Position numbers and translations under genes: made by a program | NCBI GenBank assembly: GCA_963706875.1 | Contig: CAVPNW010000004.1 | Coordinates: 124,001-188,000 of the forward strand | DNA from: Prado023 sp963706875 | GTDB taxonomy: Bacteria > Actinomycetota > Actinomycetes > S36-B12 > CAIYMF01 | Direction: 5' to 3' | Length of the DNA stretch: 64,000 nucleotides | Notes under the pieces: model-generated | The model's input: the letters and a program-made list of their open reading frames with translations, nothing else | Databases searched by the model: none | What the model was told of the DNA's origin: nothing | Part shown: positions 30,230 to 39,088 of the stretch, in pieces | Layout of the letters: every line of letters begins with the position of its first letter | Position numbering within the stretch: the stretch's first letter is position 1

Positions 30230-30373
30230 AAGCACCAGGGTTCCTCGAACGGGTTCGACCCTGCCACCCACTTCGGTGATGGAGTCCTCCAAGCCCCCAC
30301 CAACGGAGGCCGCCTTGGTCCACCGGCTCCCGACTCGGCGACAGGGGCGACCTCCAGTTCTACCTGCGCTGAC
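30230..30373 (+). pseudogene. Fragment of the shared module, copy 5
   Basis: About 140 bases match the last part of the module: GSSNGFDPATHFGDGVLQAP resembles GSSYGFDPATYFADGVLQAT, and GDLQFYLR follows after a frame change. It has diverged more than the full copies, so it is an older relic. Its end (CGACAGGGGCGACC) is of the copy 3/4 type. Confidence 0.7.
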
Positions 30374-30594
30374 GTGCACTGCAAAGCCACATCCGGGAAG
30401 GCCGACGATCACGACCCCAGGTTGGAGTGGTATGTGCGATGATCGCCTGACTCGGGGACCGGCCCCCGCCCCGCGTCCGGGTCCTTCCCACGGCCGGGTT
30501 GAGTCAGGCATGATCATCCAACCGAACCAGTCCGAAATGCCGATCAAGCACCTCTTGAATCCCGACGCCAACTCGGCCGACAGACAAGTTGAAC

Positions 30595-31725
30595 ATGGAT
30601 AAGCGCTCCCCAGCACTCTGGCTACTGGCCATCCTCGCTGTATCCGCGTTCCTGATGACCAGGACTGCCGGGACCCCGTCACGGCCTTCCTATGGCGCTT
30701 CGCACAATATGGATGCGTTGGGGAATTTGCAGGTGGGTGGTTCGTCGTCGGGGGCGTCGAACACGTTGGTGTCGTATCGGTTCCGTGCTGAGCGGTCGGG
30801 TGCGTTGGCCGGGTTCCGGGCGTACTGGTTGAATCAGGATTACCCCGGTTACGGTGGTGGCACGGGTGGGACCATCCGGGTGTCTGTTGAGGCGGACAAC
30901 GCGGGGGTGCCCTCGGGCTCAGTGCTGGCGTCCACTGATGTGGTCCACCCGGCGTCCGACTTCCCGTTCGTGCGATTCCCATCGCGGGCTTCTCTGTCCG
31001 CTGGCGTGCTGTACCACCTGGTGTTCACCAACATCGACCCCAACCCGACGGTCAACTTCGTCTCACTCGACCTGTCCTGGGTCGCTGGCGGCAGCCTCAG
31101 CCCTCGACAGCCAAACGTCCCCGACTCCGACTACGCGGCGCTCGAGAAGTTGGGAACTGGAGGGTGGCACCTCCAGGGTGCCTACACCCCGATCCTGGAT
31201 CTGACCTACGGTAGTGGCGCTCACCAGGGGCAGGGGTACATGGAGATCGAGGACACCCCGCTGGCCATCTCTGGTGCGAACAGCATGGTCCGTGAACGGA
31301 TCACTGTCAGCGGCGGTGACCGCGTTGTCACCGGGGCCGCGGTGCGCGTTGCCAGGACGAGCGGAACGGGCAACCTCGTCATGAGGCTGGAGGACAGCAG
31401 CGGGTCCCTCATTGACTCGTTCGTTGTCTCGGCGGGGTCCGTGCCCACTCTGAGCACCGGCGGTACGGCCTCCGGTGTCTGGGTCTCCGGGTCGTTCTCG
31501 GCACCCCGCACCCTGGTCAACGGTGCGACGTACCATCTGCGTCTGTCGACTGACTCCTCCACGTCGCTGTGGACGCGGGGCATCCAGCAGGGTTCCTCAT
31601 ACGGGTTCGACCCCGCCACCTACTTCGCTGACGGAGTCCTCCAAGCCACCACCAACGGAGGCTCATCCTGGTCCACCGTCCCCGGACTCGGAGACAGAGG
31701 CGACCTCCAGTTCTACCTGCGCTAG
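30595..31725 (+). CDS. Secreted module protein, copy 3 (signal anchor plus shared module)
   Basis: This 376-residue protein is nearly all module. A short membrane-targeting segment (MDKRSPALWLLAILAVSAFL) is joined directly to YGASHNMDALGN without a linker. The central part differs from the other copies over about 75 residues (FVRFPSRASLSAGV, NPTVNFVSLDLSWVAGGSL, PNVPDSDYAALEKLG) and is one residue longer. The flanks are almost the same at DNA level. The ATG at 30595 is preferred to a TTG six bases upstream. The uncleaved-looking segment may anchor it to the membrane. Confidence 0.8.
   Translation: MDKRSPALWLLAILAVSAFLMTRTAGTPSRPSYGASHNMDALGNLQVGGSSSGASNTLVSYRFRAERSGALAGFRAYWLNQDYPGYGGGTGGTIRVSVEADNAGVPSGSVLASTDVVHPASDFPFVRFPSRASLSAGVLYHLVFTNIDPNPTVNFVSLDLSWVAGGSLSPRQPNVPDSDYAALEKLGTGGWHLQGAYTPILDLTYGSGAHQGQGYMEIEDTPLAISGANSMVRERITVSGGDRVVTGAAVRVARTSGTGNLVMRLEDSSGSLIDSFVVSAGSVPTLSTGGTASGVWVSGSFSAPRTLVNGATYHLRLSTDSSTSLWTRGIQQGSSYGFDPATYFADGVLQATTNGGSSWSTVPGLGDRGDLQFYLR
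30691..31725 (+). repeat. Shared module, copy 3, with divergent central patch
   Basis: It matches copies 1 and 2 from 30691 to about 30965 and again from about 31190. In between lie two patches of strong divergence (about 30966-30998 and 31049-31183) on either side of a conserved stretch. It carries the EIEDTPLAI and GDRGDLQFYLR variants. Confidence 0.88.
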
Positions 31726-32140
31726 CTCTACTGGCCAGGCCTTCGCTAGTGGGTGACACCAGGATTCCGTTGTTCGGCGTGAGCCGCCCGTGGCTTGCAG
31801 TGAGGCTTGACACCGATAGCACAGGTGAGGCTTCGCTCGGCCAAGTTGTCCCACGCCCGGAATCGCCGGGCCTTTGGCGTCTGCCGCGACCTTCGGTATG
31901 GTTGTGTGGTCCCGCCGTCCGGTGGGACGGGGTGGACGGCGCCGAATCCCGTTCACGTACCACCCCCCAGCGTTGGTCTTGAACGCCAGCACTGAGCACA
32001 TGAACGGGAGCGGGGGAACCACGATCCCGGGCCTCATGGTTCGCTGTGAGGCCCTTGGGGTGAATCCGCCCGAGCGGCGGAAGGGTGTCCTCCACCCGAA
32101 CCCGACAGCTCACTCCGCAGGCGCATGAGGGAGATGGCAC
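31726..32140. other. Intergenic stretch between module proteins 3 and 4
   Basis: This 415-base gap has no credible gene in either direction. A TTGACA-like hexamer is present at 31808 but no matching -10 was found. GAGGGAG lies just before the ATG of copy 4. Confidence 0.35.
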
Positions 32141-33712
32141 ATGGTTCTACTCACACGCGTCCGCGCCGTACCGCCGGTCGTCGGCATCACCCTCGCGCTC
32201 GCCATTCTGATGATCGCAGCGTTTCCTATCGGAGGGGGCTCGACCGCTCAAGGGCTATCAGTCACGGCTTCCGTGAAGTCGGAGGCGTCCAGATCGACGA
32301 AGGTCGTGGGCTGGAAGGCTGCTCGTCGGTCGCCGGCCTCGGTGGGACTACTTGATTCCCTGCACGTGACCGGGCCGGCCGGGCGTCGGGTCAAGGTTCA
32401 GAAGAAGTCCGCTGGGCGGTGGCGGACCGTCCGCGTCGTGCGGACGTCGGCGAATCGGGGGCTGGACGTAGGCTTTCTCCGCGATCTTCCCGGGCGATGG
32501 CGACTCAAGGTCAACGCCAGAGGTGCTTGGCGAGGGACCACGACTTCATCTACGCGAATCACGGTCTCGCGGACTGTCGTCGCACCGGTCGCCTCCGGCG
32601 CCGCTCGGGCCCCTGAGGGCCAGAGCAGCGTTGCCTCCCAAGCGGTGACCTCAGCGGCGCTGGCTGGGTCTTCGGCGGGGTACGGCGCTTCGTACAATAT
32701 GGATGCGTTGGGGAATTTGCAGGTGGGTGGTCCTGTGTCGGGGGCGTCGAACACGTTGGTGTCGTATCGGTTCCGTGCTGAGCGGTCGGGTGCGTTGGCC
32801 GGGTTCCGGGCGTACTGGTTGAATCAGGATTTCCCCGGTTACGGTGGTGGCACGGGTGGGACCATCCGGGTGTCTGTTGAGGCGGACAACGCGGGGGTGC
32901 CCTCGGGCTCAGTGCTGGCGTCCACTGATGTGGTCCATCCGGCGTCCGACTTCCCGTTGCTCAAGTTCCCGGCGCCGCCCGCCCTGTCCGCTGGCGTGCT
33001 GTACCACCTGGTGTTCACCAACATCGACCCCAACCCGAGGGTCAACTTCGTCTCGGTTGACTGCATCTGGACGGCGACCACGTTCAGCCCTCGGCAGCCG
33101 GGCAGGTCCAACGAGGACTTCGCGGTCCTGGAGAAGTTGGGAACCGGGGCGTGGACCGAACAGTCTCGGTACACCCCGATCCTGGATCTGACCTACGGTA
33201 GTGGCGCTCACCAGGGGCAGGGGTACATGGAGATCGAGGACACCCCGCTGGCCATCTCTGGTGCGAACAGCATGGTCCGTGAACGGATCACTGTCAGCGG
33301 CGGTGACCGCGTTGTCACCGGGGCCGCGGTGCGCGTTGCCAGGACGAGCGGAACGGGCAACCTCGTCATGAGGCTGGAGGACAGCAGCGGGTCCCTCATT
33401 GACTCGTTCGTTGTCTCGGCGGGGTCCGTGCCCACTCTGAGCACCGGCGGTACGGCCTCCGGTGTCTGGGTCTCCGGGTCGTTCTCGGCACCCCGCACCC
33501 TGGTCAACGGTGCGACGTACCATCTGCGTCTGTCGACTGACTCCTCCACGTCGCTGTGGACGCGGGGCATCCAGCAGGGTTCCTCATACGGGTTCGACCC
33601 CGCCACCTACTTCGCTGACGGAGTCCTCCAAGCTACCACCAACGGAGGCTCATCCTGGTCCACCGTCCCCGGACTCGGAGACAGAGGCGACCTCCAGTTC
33701 TACCTGCGTTGA
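32141..33712 (+). CDS. Secreted module protein, copy 4 (beta domain plus shared module)
   Basis: This 523-residue protein has GAGGGAG seven bases before the ATG and a signal peptide (VVGITLALAILMIAAFPIGG). Its beta domain (RSTKVVGWKAARRSPASVGL, VQKKSAGRWRTVRVVRTSAN) is a clear paralogue of that in copy 1. A short Ala/Ser linker replaces the PT repeats before the module (SSAGYGASYNMDALGNLQ). The module has the same central segment as copies 1 and 2 but the EIEDTPLAI and GDRGDLQFYLR ends of copy 3, so it is a recombinant. It is an intact counterpart of the broken copy 1. Confidence 0.83.
   Translation: MVLLTRVRAVPPVVGITLALAILMIAAFPIGGGSTAQGLSVTASVKSEASRSTKVVGWKAARRSPASVGLLDSLHVTGPAGRRVKVQKKSAGRWRTVRVVRTSANRGLDVGFLRDLPGRWRLKVNARGAWRGTTTSSTRITVSRTVVAPVASGAARAPEGQSSVASQAVTSAALAGSSAGYGASYNMDALGNLQVGGPVSGASNTLVSYRFRAERSGALAGFRAYWLNQDFPGYGGGTGGTIRVSVEADNAGVPSGSVLASTDVVHPASDFPLLKFPAPPALSAGVLYHLVFTNIDPNPRVNFVSVDCIWTATTFSPRQPGRSNEDFAVLEKLGTGAWTEQSRYTPILDLTYGSGAHQGQGYMEIEDTPLAISGANSMVRERITVSGGDRVVTGAAVRVARTSGTGNLVMRLEDSSGSLIDSFVVSAGSVPTLSTGGTASGVWVSGSFSAPRTLVNGATYHLRLSTDSSTSLWTRGIQQGSSYGFDPATYFADGVLQATTNGGSSWSTVPGLGDRGDLQFYLR
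32681..33712 (+). repeat. Shared module, copy 4 (mosaic of the two types)
   Basis: It has the same length as copy 1 from the YGAS codons to the stop. The central patch is of copy 1/2 type and the flanking EIED and DRGD variants are of copy 3 type. It also has private changes such as ASYNMDALG and GGPVSG. Confidence 0.88.
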
Positions 33713-33761
33713 CGCGTGCCCGGAATCGACCGGCGGGGCGCCCCCAGACAGGCTTCCAGGG

Positions 33762-34379
33762 TCAGAGAAACCATCTCAGCACTTGAAACGCCTCGGCCCA
33801 AGCAACGCCGGCCTGTACCCCGCGGAATCTGAGTTGCGCCTGTACGTACTCCCGGTGCATGTAGGCGCGATCCATCTGGGACTTGAACTGGTCCAGAGCT
33901 GCGATCTTTGCCTCGACATCGATGTCCTGGACCGTGACGAACGCCGTTGACTCGAACCGGAAGTTGTTCCATGGTGCCTCGTATCCAAGCATGCTGGTCC
34001 GCTTGAACGCTCGCCGAGCTTCGTCCGAGACGACGAAGTGGTCTTGGTGAGTGTCATCGCTGGAGGGCAACAGCACGAGATCTGGCTTGATGTGGTGGTT
34101 CAGGGCAACCATGGTGTCGAGGATCTGTTGGCGATCCCGCGCGAAGTGACGCACCTCGAAGTCGAGGATCTGGGTATTGCCCGATGGGATGCCGAGTCGG
34201 GACGTCGCCAGCTGGCACTCGCCGCGCAACACGTCGAACGGCTCCTCGATCTGAATGGACTCGCAGGCCGAGAACGCCACGTAGTGGACGTCCGTGCCGT
34301 CCCGACACCACCTGGCAATCGAGGCCCCTGCGCCAAGTTCGCCGTCGTCGGTATGCGGAGCGAGTACGAGAATGACCAT
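33762..34379 (-). CDS. PIG-L/LmbE-family deacetylase
   Basis: This protein of about 205 residues starts MVILVLAPHTDDGELGAG, the metal-binding and catalytic signature of PIG-L enzymes (usual form PHPDDE; here Thr replaces Pro). The second metal site THQDH follows at about 115-120. Family members remove N-acetyl groups from GlcNAc-type sugars or related compounds. I chose the ATG at 34379, with GAGG upstream, because the longer frame adds an unlikely Arg/Ser-rich head. It is the last gene of a minus-strand run with a WbqC-like protein and a GT4 enzyme, so its substrate is probably a glycan or sugar intermediate. Confidence 0.85.
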   Translation of the reverse strand: MVILVLAPHTDDGELGAGASIARWCRDGTDVHYVAFSACESIQIEEPFDVLRGECQLATSRLGIPSGNTQILDFEVRHFARDRQQILDTMVALNHHIKPDLVLLPSSDDTHQDHFVVSDEARRAFKRTSMLGYEAPWNNFRFESTAFVTVQDIDVEAKIAALDQFKSQMDRAYMHREYVQAQLRFRGVQAGVAWAEAFQVLRWFL

Positions 34380-34497
34380 GCCTGTTGCCTCAAGTGCCAC
34401 GAAGAAACTCCTCACAGTTGACGGCAGTAGGGAACGGTGGCCATGCTGCCCTGAGACTCGAGCGCTTGGTGAACGCCACGCGGGGGCGAGGGCTGAG

Positions 34498-35148
34498 TCA
34501 CGATGAGCCAACCCGGAGGCCGCGTTCGGGACTCACCAGAAGGGCATGCAGAGCCGAATAGCCAGCGCTGGCACCGATCTCCGTTGGCACATACTGGCTG
34601 TACTCCACGCTGATGCCGGCGCCTCGGAAGAGGCTCTCGTCCTGGTAGTTACGGCCGCCGAGCCCCGACAGGTAGATGTCGCCACTGACTTCCGAGACAA
34701 TTGACACGAGTCGCTCGGTGGACCTGCCGTTCGCGCTGAGGTCGGAGGACCTGACCAGTGGCGTGTCTATCCCCAGGTTCGCGCGGAGGAAACCAAGAAC
34801 GGCCAGATTCAGGTCCACCAGGAGGTCAGATGAGGCCAAGGCTCCTCGCTCCACAGCGACAAAGTCATCGATTAGGGGCACCTTTCCGTAGGAAGCCCGC
34901 AAGATCCCCCAGTGCCTGTCAGCAAGGTCGGGATCAGCAGTCCTGACCTCGTTGATGGGGGTGCTCATGCCTGCCCGAACGGGAACCGAGAGCCAGCGGT
35001 CCTCCTGGACCTTCACTCTGTTGGTGTAACTGCTCTTGCTGAAGTCCGCGTCATCCAGCAGTACGAAGACATCGGCGGCGCGCATCTTGTGGAAGTAGCC
35101 AAGCCAAGGTGCGAAGTTGGGTTGATGGACGGCGACGATTGTGGTCAT
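34498..35148 (-). CDS. WbqC-like protein
   Basis: This 216-residue protein opens with TTIVAVHQPNFAPWLGYFHK and has DVFVLLDDADFSKSSYTNRV and IYLSGLGGRNYQD, the conserved blocks of the WbqC family. These proteins are frequent in O-antigen and glycan clusters; the biochemical role is not settled. The start overlaps the stop of the upstream glycosyltransferase gene by ATGA. A 118-base gap leads to the PIG-L gene. Confidence 0.88.
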   Translation of the reverse strand: MTTIVAVHQPNFAPWLGYFHKMRAADVFVLLDDADFSKSSYTNRVKVQEDRWLSVPVRAGMSTPINEVRTADPDLADRHWGILRASYGKVPLIDDFVAVERGALASSDLLVDLNLAVLGFLRANLGIDTPLVRSSDLSANGRSTERLVSIVSEVSGDIYLSGLGGRNYQDESLFRGAGISVEYSQYVPTEIGASAGYSALHALLVSPERGLRVGSS

Positions 35149-36401
35149 GAGCTCATCACCGACCGAAGTCCGCTATCCAACTCGGCGCCCAGGACCGCGA
35201 AGTCGTACTTGGCCTCGGCAAGTTGTCGAAGTTGGGCGCCCATGCCATTCCGCTGTTCTGGAGTCAAGCCCAGGAAGGCCAACAAGCCATCCCTCCAAGC
35301 GGCCGGGGTGCATTCTGGAATCAGAATCCCGCCGCCTCCCGAAGCCGTCACCGGGTCTCCCTCGAAGGGCGCGTTCATGAGTATCGGGCGACCCGCCGCC
35401 ATGTAGTCCGGCAGTTTGTTGGGACTTGCACCGTACCTGTAGAGGCCCTGGGAGTCGCCGAGGGGGAAGATGAAGGCGTCCATCCCCCGCATAGTTTCAG
35501 GTATGTGATCTCGATCAACAGGGTCGTGGAATCTGAGGTTGGTCAAGCCTAAGCGACGTGCCCTTTCTCGAAGCTCCTGCTTACGGGGCCCCCAGCCGAA
35601 GAAGTGGACTGAGAACTCCTCTTCGCGAATTCGCACAGCGGGTTCGGCTAGTGCATCAACGATGGTTGCGAGATAGTCGGTGTTCCCATGCGATCCGAAG
35701 TAGCCGAGCCTCAACGGGTTGTTGTGTGGCTCGGGAGCAGGGTCAAAGTCGGCAATCTGCACGCCGTTGGGGATGTGCAGGAAGGGGCGAGCTGGGAGTC
35801 CCTGATCGGCAGCGTACGTCGGCACCTGCGCGAGTGGGCTAACAACCATGCTCGCTCGCGTCCAGAGGTTCGCTTCCAGCGCGTAGAGGGCTCGTGCCGT
35901 TCGTGATGACCGCTGCAAACGCCCGAGACTGACGAAGGTCTCGGGCCAGAGGTCCCGTGTCTCAAAGACGAAGGGAACGCCGAGCCTGTTGGCTTGTCGT
36001 GCGCCCGCCAACGCCGCCAGCGGGTGTACCGAACATCCCATCACGATGTCGGGGCGAGGTAGGTCCCGTGTTGCGATTGGCAGCGATGCGGTCGCTCCGA
36101 AAACGGCCATGTTGGCAATCCGGCGAGGACCATTGCCATCGTATGTGGGCACGCGCATCGTGACGACTCGGAAGTCCCCGAGGTCAATGAGGTGCCGATG
36201 GGGCCAGACTCCGAGTCGCGTACCTTGCGGACCGGCTTCGGTCGTGGCACAGATCAGGTAAACGTCCCAACCGAGTCTGCCCAGCTGCCGGGACAACGAC
36301 AGGTGACGGACGCCGCCGGGCGCCGGAGGGAGCGCGACATAGTGATTGAAGATCCAAAGCACCGGCCTCAAATCGGACTCCGTTCCACCCGACAGGAGCA
36401 T
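35145..36401 (-). CDS. Glycosyltransferase family 4 (WbuB-like)
   Basis: This 418-residue enzyme begins with VLWIFNHYVALPPAPGGVRH, the N-terminal signature of WbuB-type GT4 enzymes. It also has MGCSVHPLAALAGARQANRL, FVFETRDLWPETFVSLG, RLGYFGSHGNTDYLATIVDA and a C-terminal YRYGASPNKLPDYMAAGRPI, which includes the donor-binding Glu-like region. It should add an amino sugar to a lipid-linked intermediate. It begins a minus-strand operon with WbqC- and PIG-L-like genes and is divergent from the aminotransferase at 36470; the short gap holds both promoters. Confidence 0.87.
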   Translation of the reverse strand: MLLSGGTESDLRPVLWIFNHYVALPPAPGGVRHLSLSRQLGRLGWDVYLICATTEAGPQGTRLGVWPHRHLIDLGDFRVVTMRVPTYDGNGPRRIANMAVFGATASLPIATRDLPRPDIVMGCSVHPLAALAGARQANRLGVPFVFETRDLWPETFVSLGRLQRSSRTARALYALEANLWTRASMVVSPLAQVPTYAADQGLPARPFLHIPNGVQIADFDPAPEPHNNPLRLGYFGSHGNTDYLATIVDALAEPAVRIREEEFSVHFFGWGPRKQELRERARRLGLTNLRFHDPVDRDHIPETMRGMDAFIFPLGDSQGLYRYGASPNKLPDYMAAGRPILMNAPFEGDPVTASGGGGILIPECTPAAWRDGLLAFLGLTPEQRNGMGAQLRQLAEAKYDFAVLGAELDSGLRSVMSS

Positions 36402-36469
36402 AGTGGTCGATACTAGTCACGGACTTCGCCATGTGCCGCGCCCGATGCGCGACGTAGGATGCGGCCCCG

Positions 36470-37648
36470 GTGCGTGCGGTTTCGTTGAGTTGGGGGTGGG
36501 TGAGGGGAGTGGGATCGACTAAGGGTGAGCCCATTCTGCTTTCGCAGGCGCATGTGACGACCTCAGAGGCCGAAGCCATCCGTCGTGCCCTGCTTTCCGG
36601 TTGGGTGGCGCCGCTGGGTCCCGAGGTGGACGGGTTCGAGGCCGACATGTGCGCGTTCACCGGCTCTGCCCATGCCCTGGCCCTTTCCTCGGGGACCGCC
36701 GCTATCCACCTCGGGCTCCTGGGATTGGGCGTCAAGCCAGGCGACGATGTGATCATCCCTACCCTCACCTTTGGCGCGACCGCGTTCGCAGTCACCTACA
36801 CCGGCGCCATGCCTGTCCTCCTTGATGTCGACGAGCAATCCTGGGGACTTGACCCTGAGATCCTGGAGTCCGTGCTCGCCCTCCGCGCGCGTGAGGGCCG
36901 TGCGGTCGCGGCCGTCATCCCGGTGGATCTGTTCGGTCGCCCAGCGGAGTACGACCGGATCCTCCCGATCGTCGCGAAGTACGGCGTGCCTGTCCTAGTC
37001 GATGCCGCTGAGTCCCTTGGCGCCTCCCAGGGAGGCCGATCGGCAGGGACGATGGGGCATGCCGGTGTCTACTCCTTCAACGGTAACAAGATCATGACCA
37101 CGTCAGGTGGCGGCATGTTGGTCTCCGACGACGAGCAACTGGTGGACAAGGCGCGCTTCCGGTCAACACAGTCCCGGGAGCCATTCCCCTGGTACGAGCA
37201 CGAGGAGATCGGCTTCAACTACCGGATGAGCAACATTCTCGCGGCTCTCGGCAGGGCCCAGCTGGCGAGGTTGCCCGAGATGATCGCCCGCCGCAGGGAG
37301 ATCCGCGCGCTGTACACCGAGATGCTAGCCGGGCTTGAAGGCGTGCTGGTCACCCCAGACCCACCGTGGGGGACCGGCAACGCGTGGTTGACCACGGTGA
37401 CCTTCGACCGGGACCTGCGCCCTGAGGTGTCCACCCGCGTCCGTGAGGAGCTCCAGTCTCAGCGCATCGAGTCCCGGCCGATCTGGAAGCCGATGCATCA
37501 ACAGCCGGTCTTCCGAGCCAACGAGGCGCACCTCACCGGAACGGCGGACCGGCTTTTCTATGAGGGTCTCTGCTTGCCCAGCGGAGTCGGGCTCAGTGAT
37601 GCCGATATCGAGCGAGTCGCTCACGGGATCAGGGCGGCGCTGGGTTGA
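36470..37648 (+). CDS. DegT/DnrJ aminotransferase, PglE-like
   Basis: This PLP enzyme of about 392 residues has the PglE-type opening ILLSQAHVTTSEAEAIRRAL with WVAPLGPEVDGFE. It also has ALSSGTAAIHLGLLGLG, DDVIIPTLTFGATAFAV, LVDAAESLGA and the PLP Lys in YSFNGNKIMTTSGGGM. Close relatives aminate C4 of UDP-2-acetamido-4-keto-2,4,6-trideoxyglucose. The dehydratase at 12065 would supply that substrate and the PglD-like acetyltransferases could follow. Several GTG starts (36470, 36500, 36509) are possible and none has an ideal ribosome site; the longest is given. Confidence 0.86.
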   Translation: MRAVSLSWGWVRGVGSTKGEPILLSQAHVTTSEAEAIRRALLSGWVAPLGPEVDGFEADMCAFTGSAHALALSSGTAAIHLGLLGLGVKPGDDVIIPTLTFGATAFAVTYTGAMPVLLDVDEQSWGLDPEILESVLALRAREGRAVAAVIPVDLFGRPAEYDRILPIVAKYGVPVLVDAAESLGASQGGRSAGTMGHAGVYSFNGNKIMTTSGGGMLVSDDEQLVDKARFRSTQSREPFPWYEHEEIGFNYRMSNILAALGRAQLARLPEMIARRREIRALYTEMLAGLEGVLVTPDPPWGTGNAWLTTVTFDRDLRPEVSTRVREELQSQRIESRPIWKPMHQQPVFRANEAHLTGTADRLFYEGLCLPSGVGLSDADIERVAHGIRAALG

Positions 37649-37721
37649 CTCATGGAGTGGGGGACAGGCCGCGCCGTCTCCCGGAGGCACCCAGGGCCTG
37701 GTTGGACGAGGAACCGGAACC

Positions 37722-38975
37722 TCAGTCTCCCGCTTCGTCACGTACGGGTACCGGGTCCATACGAGGCCAGGACGAGCGTTGCAGGCATTCATTGGCGCCC
37801 CACCGCTCACGAACTTGGACGAGTCCATCGACGGTCCGCACGTACACGGCGGGGTGGAACTCGATAAACAGGGGCTGGAAGGCCATCGTGTAGGCACCGA
37901 CTTTGTCGTAGATGATCCGGTCTCCCTCAGCAAGAGCTGCTGCATCGCTGAGTTCCATGAGGCGATCATGCTCCATGCATGTGAAGCCCACGACGACTTG
38001 GCTCGGGAGTGAACTGCGTGACCTCGCGACGAGGCGGTAGTCGTAGGCGGCTCGACGATGCATTGGATCGATGTTGGTTCGGCTTCCGTCGGTGACAACG
38101 ATCGTGTGCTCTCCTACCCGTTTGGTGTCGATCACCGAGGTGTGGAACTCGATCGGGACCATGGTCAGGGATCCCCCGGGCTCGACGATCAACCTGGTCC
38201 GGTTCGGGTCGATCACCCCCGTCACTGCGTCGAGAATCGTTCGCAGGTAGTCATCGAAGGTCGGTTTGTCGGGGTGTTCCCCACCGAAGAACCCGCCTCC
38301 GACGTCGAGGTAGTCCAGATCCAGGCGTCGGGAGGTCACGAGATGCGCGGCGACGGTCGCAGCCGCGCGGTAAATGCATTCGCTCTGAGTGGCGGAGCTG
38401 GTGTGAAGGTGAAGGCCGGAGATTCGTACTCCCGCCGCTCGGAGTTGTCCTAGCGCATCGTCGAACTCACCGTTGTCGACGTTGAAGCCGAACCGGCCCC
38501 CATGTGCCGTGCTCTCGCCGGGACACGCCGTCTCAACATCCCAGTTCACCCGCAGTCCGACCCCGACCGGGATCCGAGGGTGCTCGCGTGCGAACTCGCA
38601 CGTCCAACGGACCTCACGTTTGGAGTCGAGGTTGATCACCGAGCCTTCGCTCAATGCCACGTGGAGGTGATCTCGCCCCTTGACGGGGCCGTTGAAGATG
38701 ACCCGTCCATATGGGTAGCCCAAGGCCAAGGCCAAGTCAAACTCGGTATCGGAGACTACCTCGGCCCAAGCACCATGATCTCGCATGAAGGCGATGAGCC
38801 AGGGCAATGAGTTGGTCTTGAACGAATACCCGAGAATGCTATTCGGCCAATACTCGCTGAGGGAGCGTTGGAAGTCTGTGAGAAGGGCTGTCAGTTTGGC
38901 TTCATCCACCACGAACGCAGGCGTGGCTGGCGGGCCTTCTCGGTCTGCGGCCATTGCCGTTGTCGGGTCAGGCAT
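37722..38975 (-). CDS. PLP-dependent amino-acid decarboxylase (alanine-racemase fold, LysA/ODC type)
   Basis: This 417-residue group IV decarboxylase has PLP Lys at 53 (GYSFKTN). Other blocks are GGRFGFN, LHLHTSSATQSE, DYLDVGGGFFGG, LIVEPGGSL, the catalytic Cys motif FTCMEHDRL and a late GAYTMAFQPLF. The usual substrates are diaminopimelate, ornithine or arginine. Here it sits in a glycan locus rather than with lysine or polyamine genes, next to an ATP-grasp ligase on the same strand. An amine made for amide linkage to a sugar acid is therefore plausible, but that is inference. Confidence 0.85.
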   Translation of the reverse strand: MPDPTTAMAADREGPPATPAFVVDEAKLTALLTDFQRSLSEYWPNSILGYSFKTNSLPWLIAFMRDHGAWAEVVSDTEFDLALALGYPYGRVIFNGPVKGRDHLHVALSEGSVINLDSKREVRWTCEFAREHPRIPVGVGLRVNWDVETACPGESTAHGGRFGFNVDNGEFDDALGQLRAAGVRISGLHLHTSSATQSECIYRAAATVAAHLVTSRRLDLDYLDVGGGFFGGEHPDKPTFDDYLRTILDAVTGVIDPNRTRLIVEPGGSLTMVPIEFHTSVIDTKRVGEHTIVVTDGSRTNIDPMHRRAAYDYRLVARSRSSLPSQVVVGFTCMEHDRLMELSDAAALAEGDRIIYDKVGAYTMAFQPLFIEFHPAVYVRTVDGLVQVRERWGANECLQRSSWPRMDPVPVRDEAGD

Positions 38976-39088
38976 GCAGCGCTCCCCAGCCCAGGGACGA
39001 CTTCACGTCAAGCCATCTGGCCAAGCATGCCTTGGCCGCCCAACTCAAGCTCGCAGGTGCTGCCGGTGAGCGGAGTTCTTGGCGGGCG

